This document shows, piece after piece, positions 9,953 to 18,307 of a DNA stretch of 64,000 bases. The notes under the pieces were generated by a model. It did not search any database, was not told the DNA's origin, and saw only the letters and a program-made list of their open reading frames with translations. Numbering within the stretch: position 1 is the first letter of the stretch; each line of letters begins with the position of its first letter. The position numbers and the translations under genes were made by a program. Source of the DNA: a bacterium (GTDB lineage: Bacteria > Joyebacterota > Joyebacteria > Joyebacterales > Joyebacteraceae); NCBI GenBank assembly GCA_025774245.1, contig JALGWI010000004.1, positions 1 to 64,000 of the forward strand, written 5' to 3'.

Positions 9953-9981
9953 TTGACGCCACCTAGATAGCCTGATAGAAT
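9953..9981 (+). promoter_or_regulatory. Sigma70-type promoter TTGACG-17-TAGAAT
   Basis: TTGACG at 9953-9958 and TAGAAT at 9976-9981 are separated by 17 bases. The expected start, about 9988, falls at the first base of an inverted repeat. The only downstream gene on this strand begins at 10388, implying a leader of about 400 bases. Confidence 0.6.
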
Positions 9982-9986
9982 GCGGT

Positions 9987-10018
9987 TAGTCGTTGTTTGA
10001 CTGAGCAACAACTGACTA
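9987..10018 (+). repeat. Inverted repeat at the predicted 5' end of the transcript
   Basis: TAGTCGTTGTT (9987-9997) pairs with AACAACTGACTA (10007-10018), with one bulged base and a 9-base loop. It could cap and stabilise the transcript or be an operator overlapping the start site. Confidence 0.55.
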
Positions 10019-10387
10019 TCTCCGAAGTCCTTCTTCAGCACGACGGATCCATCCGCCGTCGTCGGGAGGTTCCGTGGGGAGGTGACCATGACCCGGAAGA
10101 TCATCATTCCAACGCCGGCTGCGGGCGTCGTGGGTGAGATCGACGCGGCACCACCCACGGGCTCGGGGCGTCGGCTCATCGCGTAGTCGCGCCCGAGATT
10201 CTCTTCCTCCCGCCAGCCGGCCAACCAACCAGACCCCGGATGCTGTTCTCGCGGCATCCGTGCGTTGTTTAGACAATCGCCAAGACCGTACTTCTGCCAC
10301 ACGCCGGCGGCTGATTCGTTAGCCGTGCGGTGCTCGTGGCGCAACGAACCCAGCCGGTCTTCGGACCGGACAGACGGGGAGGATCCG

Positions 10388-11794
10388 ATGAGCAGGCCGA
10401 TCTCTCTGGCGATGGCGGCGTTGCTGCTGGCTGTCAGCGTCGCCCACGCGGCGACGATCCGCGTTCCCGACGACCAGCCTACGATCCAGGCCGGGATCGA
10501 TGCGGCCGCTGAGGCGGCCGCTGAGGGCGACACGGTCCTGGTGGCGCCCGGTACGTACACTGGTCCCGGCAACGTAGACCTCGATTTCTATGGGACGGAC
10601 CTTGTGCTCATGTCCGAAGCGGGCGCTGCGGTCACGATCATCGACTGCGGAGGTACTGCCTGCGGGATCTGCGTGAACGGCGGACAGGGACCGTCCTCGG
10701 TGATCCAGGGCCTGACCATAAGGAACGGCCAGACTTGGGCGCAGGGAGGCAGTGGACGGTGGTTCTGCGACGGCGCCGGGATGTACATCGGTCCCAGCTG
10801 TGCCCCGACAATCAGGGATTGCCACTTCCAGGACTGCATTGCCGTGGCTTTTGTCCTCGACATGTGGGGGATGCCCGTCTACATGGGTTCTGGAGGGGGG
10901 TTGGCCTGCGAGGGAAGCGCGACGATCACAGGTTGCACGTTCTCCGGAAACGTGGCGTTCGAGCAGGGAGGTGGCATGTACTGCGAGGGATCGCCAGTGC
11001 TCACAGACTGCGAGTTCTATGGAAATTCCACCGTGGGCTACGGCGCGGGAGGTGGCATGACCTGCGGACAAGGCTCAACAACGCTCACGGACTGCGTGTT
11101 CTTCGGAAATGGCGGTAGCGGCATGTGCTGCGTACTAGGCTCAACTATGCTCACGAGCTGCAGGTTCGAGGGGAACGATGGCAGCGGGGCGTCCTGCTTC
11201 TCGGGAAAACTCACGCTCACGGACTGCCTTGTCTCTGGGAACAGCTCTTGCGGAGCGTTCTGCAGCTCGGGAGACCTCGCACTCACGGGCTGCACGATCA
11301 CCGGGAACGGGCTAGGTGGAGTGTGTCTCCGGGCGCAACTGAACTCGGTGGATGCCCTGCTGATGAACTGCACGATCTCCGGGAACAGCTGTGCGCCCGA
11401 TGGTGGGGCCGTGTCATGCAATGGCGTCAACTACCCGGTGAGCCTTACCCTCAGCGATTGCATAGTCGCCTCCAATACTGCAGGCTGCGCAATCCTCTGT
11501 ACTGGAGCGTTCACGGAACCCGCGCTCAGCTGTTGCGACATCTACGGCAACCCTGGCGGCGACTGGATCGGCTGCATCGCCGGTCAGTACGGGGTGAACT
11601 CCAACTTCTCCGACGACCCGCTCTTCTGTCTGGAGGACAACCCGGGGGAACCGTACAGCCTCCACGAGGGCTCGCCCTGCCTGCCTGAGAACAGCCCTTG
11701 CGGGGAACTCGTCGGGGCGGTCGATCAGGGGTGTGGAGCGGTGACGGTAGTCGAGGCAGTCAGCTGGGGAGCGATCAAGGCGATGTACAGGTAG
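10388..11794 (+). CDS. Secreted Pmp-like parallel beta-helix protein
   Basis: 468 residues from ATG 10388, with GGGGAGGA upstream; the longer open frame upstream has no SD. A signal peptide ends near AHA-ATIRVP. It enters a beta-helix by the VPDDQPTIQAGIDAA motif common to the family, followed by a 'time-to-coil' segment (GTYTGPGNVDLDF) nearly matching the paralogues at 41190 and 39452. About twelve Cys-rich coils follow. The tail carries DPLFCLEDNPG and ends in VEAVSWGAIKAMYR. The same terminal decapeptide pattern (SWGxIKAxYR) closes the paralogue at 41190-42359. It replaces the FlgD-type domain and may be a different sorting or anchoring signal. The surface role is inferred; there are no pectate-lyase catalytic residues. 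Confidence 0.85.
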   Translation: MSRPISLAMAALLLAVSVAHAATIRVPDDQPTIQAGIDAAAEAAAEGDTVLVAPGTYTGPGNVDLDFYGTDLVLMSEAGAAVTIIDCGGTACGICVNGGQGPSSVIQGLTIRNGQTWAQGGSGRWFCDGAGMYIGPSCAPTIRDCHFQDCIAVAFVLDMWGMPVYMGSGGGLACEGSATITGCTFSGNVAFEQGGGMYCEGSPVLTDCEFYGNSTVGYGAGGGMTCGQGSTTLTDCVFFGNGGSGMCCVLGSTMLTSCRFEGNDGSGASCFSGKLTLTDCLVSGNSSCGAFCSSGDLALTGCTITGNGLGGVCLRAQLNSVDALLMNCTISGNSCAPDGGAVSCNGVNYPVSLTLSDCIVASNTAGCAILCTGAFTEPALSCCDIYGNPGGDWIGCIAGQYGVNSNFSDDPLFCLEDNPGEPYSLHEGSPCLPENSPCGELVGAVDQGCGAVTVVEAVSWGAIKAMYR

Positions 11795-12050
11795 GCAGCG
11801 ATTCCGATCCATTACTCCGGTGTTCTCGCCGCAGTGGAGGTGCCCCGTGCGGAGTGAGGCAGAACCGGGGTGTGCGCAAACAGACGGCTGGGGCGTGGGT
11901 CGGGAGGCTGACGTCGTGAGGTAGCCAGCTGGGGCGCAGTCAAAGGGAGGTTCTGCCTACGTTGGGACGATTGACGCATCGTTGGGCATGGGCGCTCCGA
12001 CGGAGTGGACCATCGCATTCGTGTCCTGTTGTGAAAGGGGAACGGTCGTC

Positions 12051-13337
12051 ATGAAGAAGCTACTGGCAGTTTGTGGACTCGTCTGTCTGGTCGCTCTGGT
12101 CCTCGGGACCGGAGTCGCGAGCGGGCAGTCAAGCGGTTCCATAGTGGCTTGGGGCGACAACGACTACGGCCAGTGCGACGTCCCGGAGCCGAACAAGGAC
12201 TTCGTGGGCATAGCGACGAGCTGGTATCACAGCCTGGGCGTCAAGTCCGACGGGACGATCGTGGCCTGGGGGTTTGACTCCTCGGCCCAGCTTTACGTCC
12301 CGGAGCCGAACGAGGACTTCGTGGCCGTCGCTGCGGGTGCTGGTACCTTTTGGTTCTGGGGTGTCCCCTATGGTGAGACTGGACACAGCTTGGGCCTCAA
12401 GTCCGATGGGACGATCGTGGCCTGGGGAGACAACGATTGCGGCCAGTGCTCGGTTCCCGCGCCGAACGCCCACTTCGTCGCGATTGCAGCGGGAGCTGAA
12501 CATAGTCTGGGCCTCAAGTCCGACGGGACGATCGTGGCCTGGGGAGAAAGTGGCAATGTTCCCTTGCCGAACGCGGACTTCGTTGCGGTCGCGGCCGGGG
12601 CGTCCTGGGTCTGCGGCCTTCCCTCGTTTCCTGTTGGTCACAGTCTGGGCCTCAAGTCCGATGGGACGATCATGGCCTGGGGAGACAACTGCTATGGCCA
12701 GTGCGACGTCCCGGAGCCAAACGCGGACTACGTGGCGGTTGCGGCCGGAGCAAGTCACAGCCTAGGCGTCAAGTCGGACGGGAGCATCGTGGTGTGGGGG
12801 CATTGCCCCTGGAACCTGTGCGAAGTCCCTGAGCCGAACGCCGGTTTCATTGCTGCTGCGGCAGGCCGGTCGCACATCCTGGGTCTCAAGTCCTACGGCG
12901 GCGTCGTGGCCTGGGGAAAGGGCCCATGGCCGCTCCCCGAGCCATGCCCCGCGTTCGTGGCCATCGACTCGGGCCCCTCTCACTGCTTGGGACTCACGGT
13001 CATTCCGGAGCTCGCTACGCCGTTCCGCGCCAAGTCGGCGTCTGTCCCCGGAGAGCTGGCGTTTGGGATTCGGCACGTGACGCCCAATCCTGCCACGACC
13101 CGCGCGAGCATCGGCTACGCGCTCCCTGGGGGCTGGCGGTCAGCGCGCCTCTCGGTCCACGATGTGGCCGGGCGGCTCGTCCGGCGGCTGGATCCCGCGA
13201 CGGGAGCTCAGGGTCTCGTCGCGGTCGATTGGGACGGGACGGCTGGTTCAGGGAAACGGGTCGCGTCCGGGGTGTACTTCGTTCGGCTCGAGGTCGATGG
13301 TGCGGTGGCGACGCAGAGGCTGGTGTTGCTGCGCTGA
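12051..13337 (+). CDS. Secreted RCC1-like propeller with FlgD-type sorting domain
   Basis: 428 residues from ATG 12051 (signal MKKLLAVCGL…GVASG). Seven RCC1/ATS1-like repeats are visible, each containing HSLGLKSDGTIVAWG and, 15-20 residues later, a VPEPNADFVAVAAG phrase. Seven such blades are expected to close a beta-propeller. Residues from about 340 form the FlgD-like Ig sorting domain (TPNPATTRASI, HDVAGRLVRRL, WDGTAGSGKRVASGVYFVRL), indicating export and surface attachment or release. RCC1 repeats usually mediate protein binding; no partner is suggested here. The gene is 56 bases upstream of a metalloprotease with the same C-terminal domain. Confidence 0.85.
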   Translation: MKKLLAVCGLVCLVALVLGTGVASGQSSGSIVAWGDNDYGQCDVPEPNKDFVGIATSWYHSLGVKSDGTIVAWGFDSSAQLYVPEPNEDFVAVAAGAGTFWFWGVPYGETGHSLGLKSDGTIVAWGDNDCGQCSVPAPNAHFVAIAAGAEHSLGLKSDGTIVAWGESGNVPLPNADFVAVAAGASWVCGLPSFPVGHSLGLKSDGTIMAWGDNCYGQCDVPEPNADYVAVAAGASHSLGVKSDGSIVVWGHCPWNLCEVPEPNAGFIAAAAGRSHILGLKSYGGVVAWGKGPWPLPEPCPAFVAIDSGPSHCLGLTVIPELATPFRAKSASVPGELAFGIRHVTPNPATTRASIGYALPGGWRSARLSVHDVAGRLVRRLDPATGAQGLVAVDWDGTAGSGKRVASGVYFVRLEVDGAVATQRLVLLR

Positions 13338-13393
13338 GTCAGATGGCTCGTGCGGGATCAGCGTTTCCATCGCGGATTCCAAGGAGGAGACTG

Positions 13394-15148
13394 ATGTGCG
13401 CCACACGAAAGGGACGGGCCATCCCTCTCGCGGGGGTTCTCACCCTTGCCTGCCTCGTCCTCGCGACAAGTCCGGAGCTTGGCCCCGTCCCGGCAGGAGA
13501 CGTGGTTGTTCGAACCGAAGCCGAAGCGAAACATCCGTGTCCCACTTGCGACGAGCTCATCCTCGACAAGACATACGTCCGCTGGGATGCCGTCGGCTTT
13601 GTGAGCCCGGAGATGACAACGGGGGAGATCCTGCGTCAGCGGGAGCGGCCCACGCTCCCGTACTACGTCGACACGGAGCACTTCAGGATCTGGTACGACA
13701 TCTCAGGCCCCGACAGCATCTACGGCTGGCCGGACACGACGTTTCTTCATGAGTGCAAGGTAGTCGCTGAGCGATCCTGGCGCGGACTCGTGGATACGCT
13801 TGGCTTCAGGCCGCCTCCGCCGGACGGCGACGACCCGGACGGGGGCGGGGGGAGCGACCACTACGACATCTACCTCAAGCATCACACCATCATGGGCGGG
13901 ATCGGCTACACCCAGCCCGGTTGGCCGGTGCCTGGCTATCCCCCCATCGACCGCACAAGCCACGTCGTGATCGACAACGACCTCGCGCTGGCGCCTTGGT
14001 ACCCTCCCGTCGAGATGGTCCGGTCCGTCATGGGCCACGAGTTCGGGCACGGGACGCAGTTCGCCCACACTTATCCCCTCCCGAGGTGGTACGCCGAGGC
14101 CACGTCCGTATGGGATACGGAGAGGCTGTACGACTACATCAACGAGTATCTGCTCGACGTGGGCGGCGGTCCGATCATCGGCTACGCGCTCGCGAGACCC
14201 TACGAGTCACTCGATCTGGACGCGAACCCCCAGTGGTACTCGAGGGTGCTGTGGAATTTCTACCTGTCGGAGACGTTCGGCAACGCCATCGTCCCCGAGA
14301 TCTGGCACGACATCGAGGAATGGACCTCTCAGCCGCAGGAGATTGTCTCCATGGCCACCGTGCTGGCCGGGTACGGCGTGGAGTTCGGGGACGCCTTCGA
14401 GGACTACTGCGTCTGGAACTGGTTCACCGGGGACAGAGACGACGGGAACCACTATGAGGAGGGTGGTGACCCAGGTTGGCCGGAGGCCACGCCGCAGGCG
14501 GTCTATTCCATCTTCCCCGTCATCGACGGCAGCCCGCCCGACACGTGCAGGCCCGACCACCTGGCGTGCAACTACATCCATTTCGAGCGGGGGAGCTCGG
14601 ACGATGAGGTGCTCCACATCACCTACGACGGGCCGGCGGTGATCTCCCATCCGAGTGCCGCGCACGTCACCTATCTGGACAACGACCTCAACAGCTTCTA
14701 CCTCGCCGAGATCGCTCTCAATCCGTGGGGCAACGGGGGGATCTACGTCGAGGGCTTCGACGAGATGAACACGGTCTGTCTCGTCGTGGTCAACAAGTCT
14801 CTGGGAATCGATGACATGGACTACACCTACGACGCGGAGCTCTTTCCGACCGGTGTGCCCGACGTTCGTGGATTCGAGCTCGCGGCCGCCGTACCGAATC
14901 CCTTCAGCTCGGGCACCGACATAGCCTACTCGATTCCAGCGGGGGCGGCGCAGGCGCTCCTTTCGATCCACAACGTGGCCGGGCAGCTGGTGACGACCCT
15001 GGTCGATGGCGAAGTCGCTCCCGGCGGGAGCGCGGTCCGCTGGAACGGACGCGACGCCCGCGGCGTTGCCGTGTCGTCGGGCGTCTACTTCGTGAGGCTC
15101 GAGGCCGACGAAGCGGTCGCGACCGAGAAGGTTGTTCTCATGAGATGA
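13394..15148 (+). CDS. Secreted zinc metalloprotease, MXAN_6640-like, with sorting domain
   Basis: 584 residues from ATG 13394 behind AAGGAGGAG; the upstream extension of the frame overlaps the RCC1 gene and is not used. A signal peptide ends near residue 35. Zinc site HEFGH (His215, Glu216, His219) and, sixteen residues on, WYAEATSVW with Glu235 as likely third ligand, give a gluzincin signature like the MXAN_6640 family of putative metalloproteases. A Pro/Asp/Gly-rich insert at about 137-154 precedes the catalytic region. The C-terminus (about 495-584) is a FlgD-like Ig sorting domain (VPNPFSSGTDIAYS, HNVAGQLVTTL, WNGRDARGVAVSSGVYFVRL). Likely an extracellular protease; substrate unknown. 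Confidence 0.85.
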   Translation: MCATRKGRAIPLAGVLTLACLVLATSPELGPVPAGDVVVRTEAEAKHPCPTCDELILDKTYVRWDAVGFVSPEMTTGEILRQRERPTLPYYVDTEHFRIWYDISGPDSIYGWPDTTFLHECKVVAERSWRGLVDTLGFRPPPPDGDDPDGGGGSDHYDIYLKHHTIMGGIGYTQPGWPVPGYPPIDRTSHVVIDNDLALAPWYPPVEMVRSVMGHEFGHGTQFAHTYPLPRWYAEATSVWDTERLYDYINEYLLDVGGGPIIGYALARPYESLDLDANPQWYSRVLWNFYLSETFGNAIVPEIWHDIEEWTSQPQEIVSMATVLAGYGVEFGDAFEDYCVWNWFTGDRDDGNHYEEGGDPGWPEATPQAVYSIFPVIDGSPPDTCRPDHLACNYIHFERGSSDDEVLHITYDGPAVISHPSAAHVTYLDNDLNSFYLAEIALNPWGNGGIYVEGFDEMNTVCLVVVNKSLGIDDMDYTYDAELFPTGVPDVRGFELAAAVPNPFSSGTDIAYSIPAGAAQALLSIHNVAGQLVTTLVDGEVAPGGSAVRWNGRDARGVAVSSGVYFVRLEADEAVATEKVVLMR

Positions 15149-15190
15149 CCGACTCCTGTTGGACCGATCCAGCATCCCCCAAGTGATGAG

Positions 15191-15220
15191 TCGGGGCTCC
15201 GCATCTGTGCGGAGCCCCGA
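15191..15220 (+). terminator. Strong stem-loop terminator
   Basis: TCGGGGCTCCGCA (15191-15203) pairs perfectly over 13 bases with TGCGGAGCCCCGA (15208-15220) around a TCTG loop, 43 bases after the metalloprotease stop. No T tract follows. Confidence 0.75.
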
Positions 15221-15344
15221 TCGGCGAGGAGCTTCTGCCCCGAACCGCTTGACGATGGGGCGTGCGGGTGGGATGATAGCATCCGCCAACCGGAACGGGC
15301 CGTATCTTCAGCGGCCGCGCTGCGTCTCTCGGAGGAGGTCTTGA

Positions 15345-15863
15345 ATGAGGAACGGGAGTGTCGGGTTCTGGGCGAAGGTCCTTACGATCTGCGTCGCCGT
15401 CTTTCTTATCACCACGGGCTGCGCCTCGCTCGTGAGCCGCTCTTCGTACCCCGTGGCGATCACCAGCGACCCGGATCGCGCGGATTTCATCATCAACAAC
15501 GCCGCGGGTGAGACCATCCACGAAGGCGTCACGCCTGCGACCATCACGCTCAAGTCCGGAGACGGCTACATGAGCGGCGCGGACTACACCGTCGTCATGG
15601 CGAAGCCGGGTTACGCGGTGCACACTGCCGAGATCAAGCGGGGCATCGACGGCTGGTACATCGCGGGGAATCTCTTCATCGGCGGCGTGATCGGATGGCT
15701 CATCGTCGATCCGATCACCGGCGCCATGTGGACGCTCCCGAAGGAGATCTCCGTCACCCTCGAGCCCGTCACGGGCTCGCTCGACGGACCGGATGAGATC
15801 CACCTCACCAGCCTGGAGGATGTCCCGCACGATCTGAGGGCGCAGATGATCCGGGTCAGGTAG
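15345..15863 (+). CDS. PEGA-like lipoprotein
   Basis: 172 residues behind a GGAGGAGGT SD. A hydrophobic signal (about 10-25) ends in LITTGC with Cys26 as the lipidation site. The mature part begins with a strand pattern and SDPDRADFIINNAAGETIHEGVTPATITL, which matches the PEGA carbohydrate-surface fold (small beta domain with G-x-TP). A hydrophobic, Gly-rich stretch (GWYIAGNLFIGGVIGWLIVDPITGAMW) resembles the membrane-associated tail of many such lipoproteins. It is 81 bases from an outer-membrane barrel candidate, so both may act in the envelope. Confidence 0.75.
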   Translation: MRNGSVGFWAKVLTICVAVFLITTGCASLVSRSSYPVAITSDPDRADFIINNAAGETIHEGVTPATITLKSGDGYMSGADYTVVMAKPGYAVHTAEIKRGIDGWYIAGNLFIGGVIGWLIVDPITGAMWTLPKEISVTLEPVTGSLDGPDEIHLTSLEDVPHDLRAQMIRVR

Positions 15864-15944
15864 CCTGGACCGAGCGGCAGCGCTGCCCGGATCTCCGGAT
15901 GGCACTGACAGGAGTCGGCGAAAGACGCGATAGGAGGTAGCGGA

Positions 15945-16751
15945 ATGAAACGCAATGCGCTTCTCTTGAGGAGCTCCGGTGCGACTCTCCTCCTCGTTCT
16001 GACGTTCTGCCTCACCTGTCTCGTGCAGCCCCTCGTGGCGGGGGAGCTGGACGACTTCGAAGAAGAGGCGACGGCGGCGACGGCGGCGGACACGACCAGC
16101 TCGTACTCGTCGGACAGCGGTGGGGGATCCGGATGGGCGATGTTGTTCGCGGAAGTCTTCTATATGACGTTCATCTACGGCGGCGCCAGCAGCATCAACA
16201 GGATGCGCCCACCGGACGCTGTCGACGCCGAATCCCCGATCGAAGGCCTGCCCGTGAAGAACAAGGGCGAGCCCGTCATTCCCTACCTGCGCCTCGACGC
16301 CTTCTACCAGGACACGACGACCACCGTCCAGGCCTTCGACGGCAGGATCGAGGTCGGGTGGGGACCGATCGGCCTCCAGTACCGACACACGCGCTACGAT
16401 GAGGACCGCCCCGACGACAGCATGGACGTCTCCCAGTGGCACGTGCTCTATCGCATGTCGTTCAGCCAGTTCGTCGAGGTGGACATGGGGTTCGGTTCCA
16501 TGACCCTCAAGGGGAACAGGGAGTACTCCGCGTTCTCCTTCACCCTGCCCGTCCAGGTCCGAACACCGTGGGGCATCGGCGTCGAGTACAGGCCCGCCTG
16601 GTCGACGATCAACGGCAACTCGGTGCGCGACCACACACTGAGTGCGGGTTACGGCCTCCGGTTCGTCTCCGCCTCCATCGGGTACCGCTGGTTCAATGTC
16701 GGAGACGCGAGCCTCCAGGGTCCCTTCATCGGGGCGTCCCTCTACTTCTAG
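15945..16751 (+). CDS. Probable outer-membrane beta-barrel protein
   Basis: 268 residues with a clear signal peptide (about 1-32) and a low-complexity Ala/Thr/Ser/Gly linker. Amphipathic strands alternate from about 105 to the end (YLRLDAFYQDT, VGWGPIGLQYRHTRY, VEVDMGFGSMTL, GIGVEYRPAWST, ASIGYRWFNV). The last residue is Phe (GASLYF), the usual end of a BAM-inserted barrel. About eight strands fit the length. Function unknown. It lies downstream of the PEGA-like lipoprotein on the same strand and may be cotranscribed with it. Confidence 0.75.
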   Translation: MKRNALLLRSSGATLLLVLTFCLTCLVQPLVAGELDDFEEEATAATAADTTSSYSSDSGGGSGWAMLFAEVFYMTFIYGGASSINRMRPPDAVDAESPIEGLPVKNKGEPVIPYLRLDAFYQDTTTTVQAFDGRIEVGWGPIGLQYRHTRYDEDRPDDSMDVSQWHVLYRMSFSQFVEVDMGFGSMTLKGNREYSAFSFTLPVQVRTPWGIGVEYRPAWSTINGNSVRDHTLSAGYGLRFVSASIGYRWFNVGDASLQGPFIGASLYF

Positions 16752-16774
16752 GGAGTTCCCGCCTTCGCACGCAC

Positions 16775-17827
16775 CTACTCCTGACTGTGCGCCTGCACGA
16801 CGGTGACGGCGACGAGGTCGACGATGTCCTCGACGCTCGCACCGCGTGAGAGGTCGTTCACTGGCTTGGCGAGTCCCTGGACGATCGGCCCGATTGCCCG
16901 GGCGTTGCAGAGTCGCTCGACGAGCTTGTAGGAGATGTTCCCCGCGTCGAGGTCGGGGAAGATGAGGACGTTCGCGCGTCCGGCGACGTCGCTCTGGCCG
17001 GCCTTCCTGGCCGCGATCGACGGGACGAGCGCGGCGTCGACCTGAAGCTCGCCGTCGATGCAGAGCTCCGGCGCGCCCTCCCGCACGCGCTTCGTCGCCT
17101 TCACGATCCGCCTCACGTCCTTGTCGTCCGCGCTCCCCTTCGTCGAAAACGAGAGCATCGCCACGGCCGGTTCGTCTCCGACGAGCCAGCGCCGCGTCTC
17201 TGCTGTCGCGATCGCGATGTCGGCGAGCTGCCTCGGTCCGGGGTGCGGCATGACCGCGCAGTCGGCGAAGAGGAGGACGCGCTCGGGGGCGTCGGATGCG
17301 GCCGCGCCAGCGCCCTCTGCGCCGGCCGCCTCCGGCATCACCATGAGGAACGCGCCCGACACCGTGCTCGCGCCCGGCGCGACGCCGATCGTGTGGAAGG
17401 CGGCCTTGAGGAGATCTCCGGTCGGCGTGGCCGCCCCGCAGACGCAGCCGTCCGCGAGACCGTTGCTCACGAGGAAGACCCCGAACAGAACGGGATCTCG
17501 GACGCGCTCCGTCGCCTCCTCGAGCGTGACGCCTCCCTCGTGCGACCCGAGTTCCCGGCTCAGGCGCGCCATCTCGGGCAGGAGGTCCGAGGTCGCCGGA
17601 TCGACGATCTCGATGCCCGACGTGTCGACGCCTCGCGCGCGAGCGGTCTCGGCGATCTTGTCGGTTCCCCCGAGTACGATGACCCTCGCGAGCCCGAGGT
17701 CGGCGGCGCGGACCCCGGCTTCGACGATCCTGCCGTCGCTGCCCTCTGGCAGCACGATCGTCAGGGGCGCACGGCGAGCCGCTTCCCTGATCTGCTCGAG
17801 GACGCTTCTTCCCGGACGTGTGACCAT
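16775..17827 (-). CDS. pta: Phosphate acetyltransferase
   Basis: 350 residues, the length of a single-domain Pta. It interconverts acetyl-CoA plus phosphate and acetyl phosphate plus CoA in the cytoplasm. Visible family features are [14 protein letters not shown] at the start, [47 protein letters not shown] and the C-terminal [19 protein letters not shown] with [17 protein letters not shown]. An Ala/Gly-rich insertion (about 196-206) is unusual but lies in a loop. No ackA is adjacent. Acetate or acetyl-phosphate metabolism would suit the 2-oxoacid oxidation operon at 56-64 kb, though there is no physical link. The alternative phosphate butyryltransferase is less likely given these motifs. Confidence 0.95.
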   Translation of the reverse strand: MVTRPGRSVLEQIREAARRAPLTIVLPEGSDGRIVEAGVRAADLGLARVIVLGGTDKIAETARARGVDTSGIEIVDPATSDLLPEMARLSRELGSHEGGVTLEEATERVRDPVLFGVFLVSNGLADGCVCGAATPTGDLLKAAFHTIGVAPGASTVSGAFLMVMPEAAGAEGAGAAASDAPERVLLFADCAVMPHPGPRQLADIAIATAETRRWLVGDEPAVAMLSFSTKGSADDKDVRRIVKATKRVREGAPELCIDGELQVDAALVPSIAARKAGQSDVAGRANVLIFPDLDAGNISYKLVERLCNARAIGPIVQGLAKPVNDLSRGASVEDIVDLVAVTVVQAHSQE

Positions 17828-18025
17828 GCTCGACCTCGCGATGCTCGTGTCGTCTCCTCGAGACAGTCTAGCGAGAGCCCCGGCACGTGGCCAGGGATTC
17901 GTGAGCGTCCCCGGCTCCTCTCATGAAGCGCGACCTCGCTTGGGTGAATGACGGCTCACTCACTGATGCTCGAGCTCCACCGTGCTCATCGGATCCGCCG
18001 GAAGCCCGCACTCGCGACAAAGGAC

Positions 18026-18054
18026 TTGACGCGCGGAACGTCGCACGCTAGCGT
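18026..18054 (+). promoter_or_regulatory. Possible promoter TTGACG-17-TAGCGT
   Basis: TTGACG (18026-18031) and TAGCGT (18049-18054) are 17 bases apart. The -10 is poor (three of six), but the position suits transcription of the structured leader that begins near 18140. Confidence 0.35.
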
Positions 18055-18142
18055 TGCCCTCGTTCTCGTTCCTGTCACCTCAACCCCGAAGGTGTCCTCA
18101 ATATGTCTCACTTGCAACGATCAGCGGGGTGAGCCTCCGGCC

Positions 18143-18290
18143 CCCGGCGTATGGCACCGCCGGGACTAGCTGGAGCTGATACCTCCCGCAGCGGGTGACG
18201 AGCCGTCCGACGGCGTCACCCGGTTCGTTGATCTCTGCATTCGAGCAGAGACCGGCTGTCCGATGCGGCCCTCCAGGGCTGCTATCGGAC
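18143..18290 (+). promoter_or_regulatory. Structured 5' leader: four consecutive stem-loops before the SD
   Basis: Four perfect or near-perfect hairpins follow one another: CCCGGCG/CGCCGGG (18143-18164), GGGTGACG/CGTCACCC (18193-18221), CTCTGC/GCAGAG (18233-18250), and a 14-bp stem with one bulge and a TCCA loop (18258-18290). The SD GGAGGTGAGGC follows six bases later. This density of pairing directly before a start codon suggests a cis-acting RNA. I do not match it to any riboswitch class I know. Confidence 0.5.
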
Positions 18291-18307
18291 CAGAACGGAG
18301 GTGAGGC

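Larger units (their letters stand above)
9738..10387. other. 650-bp gap with a promoter and a long leader
   Basis: No credible gene. Open frames here lack SDs and have no recognisable content. It contains a sigma70-type promoter (9953-9981), an inverted repeat at the predicted transcript start (9987-10018), and then about 370 bases of untranslated sequence before the SD of the beta-helix gene at 10388. Confidence 0.6.

Noticed and set aside
18143-18290. TPP, cobalamin, glycine or fluoride riboswitch
   Set aside because: None of the conserved core sequences of these classes is present; the leader is reported as unclassified.
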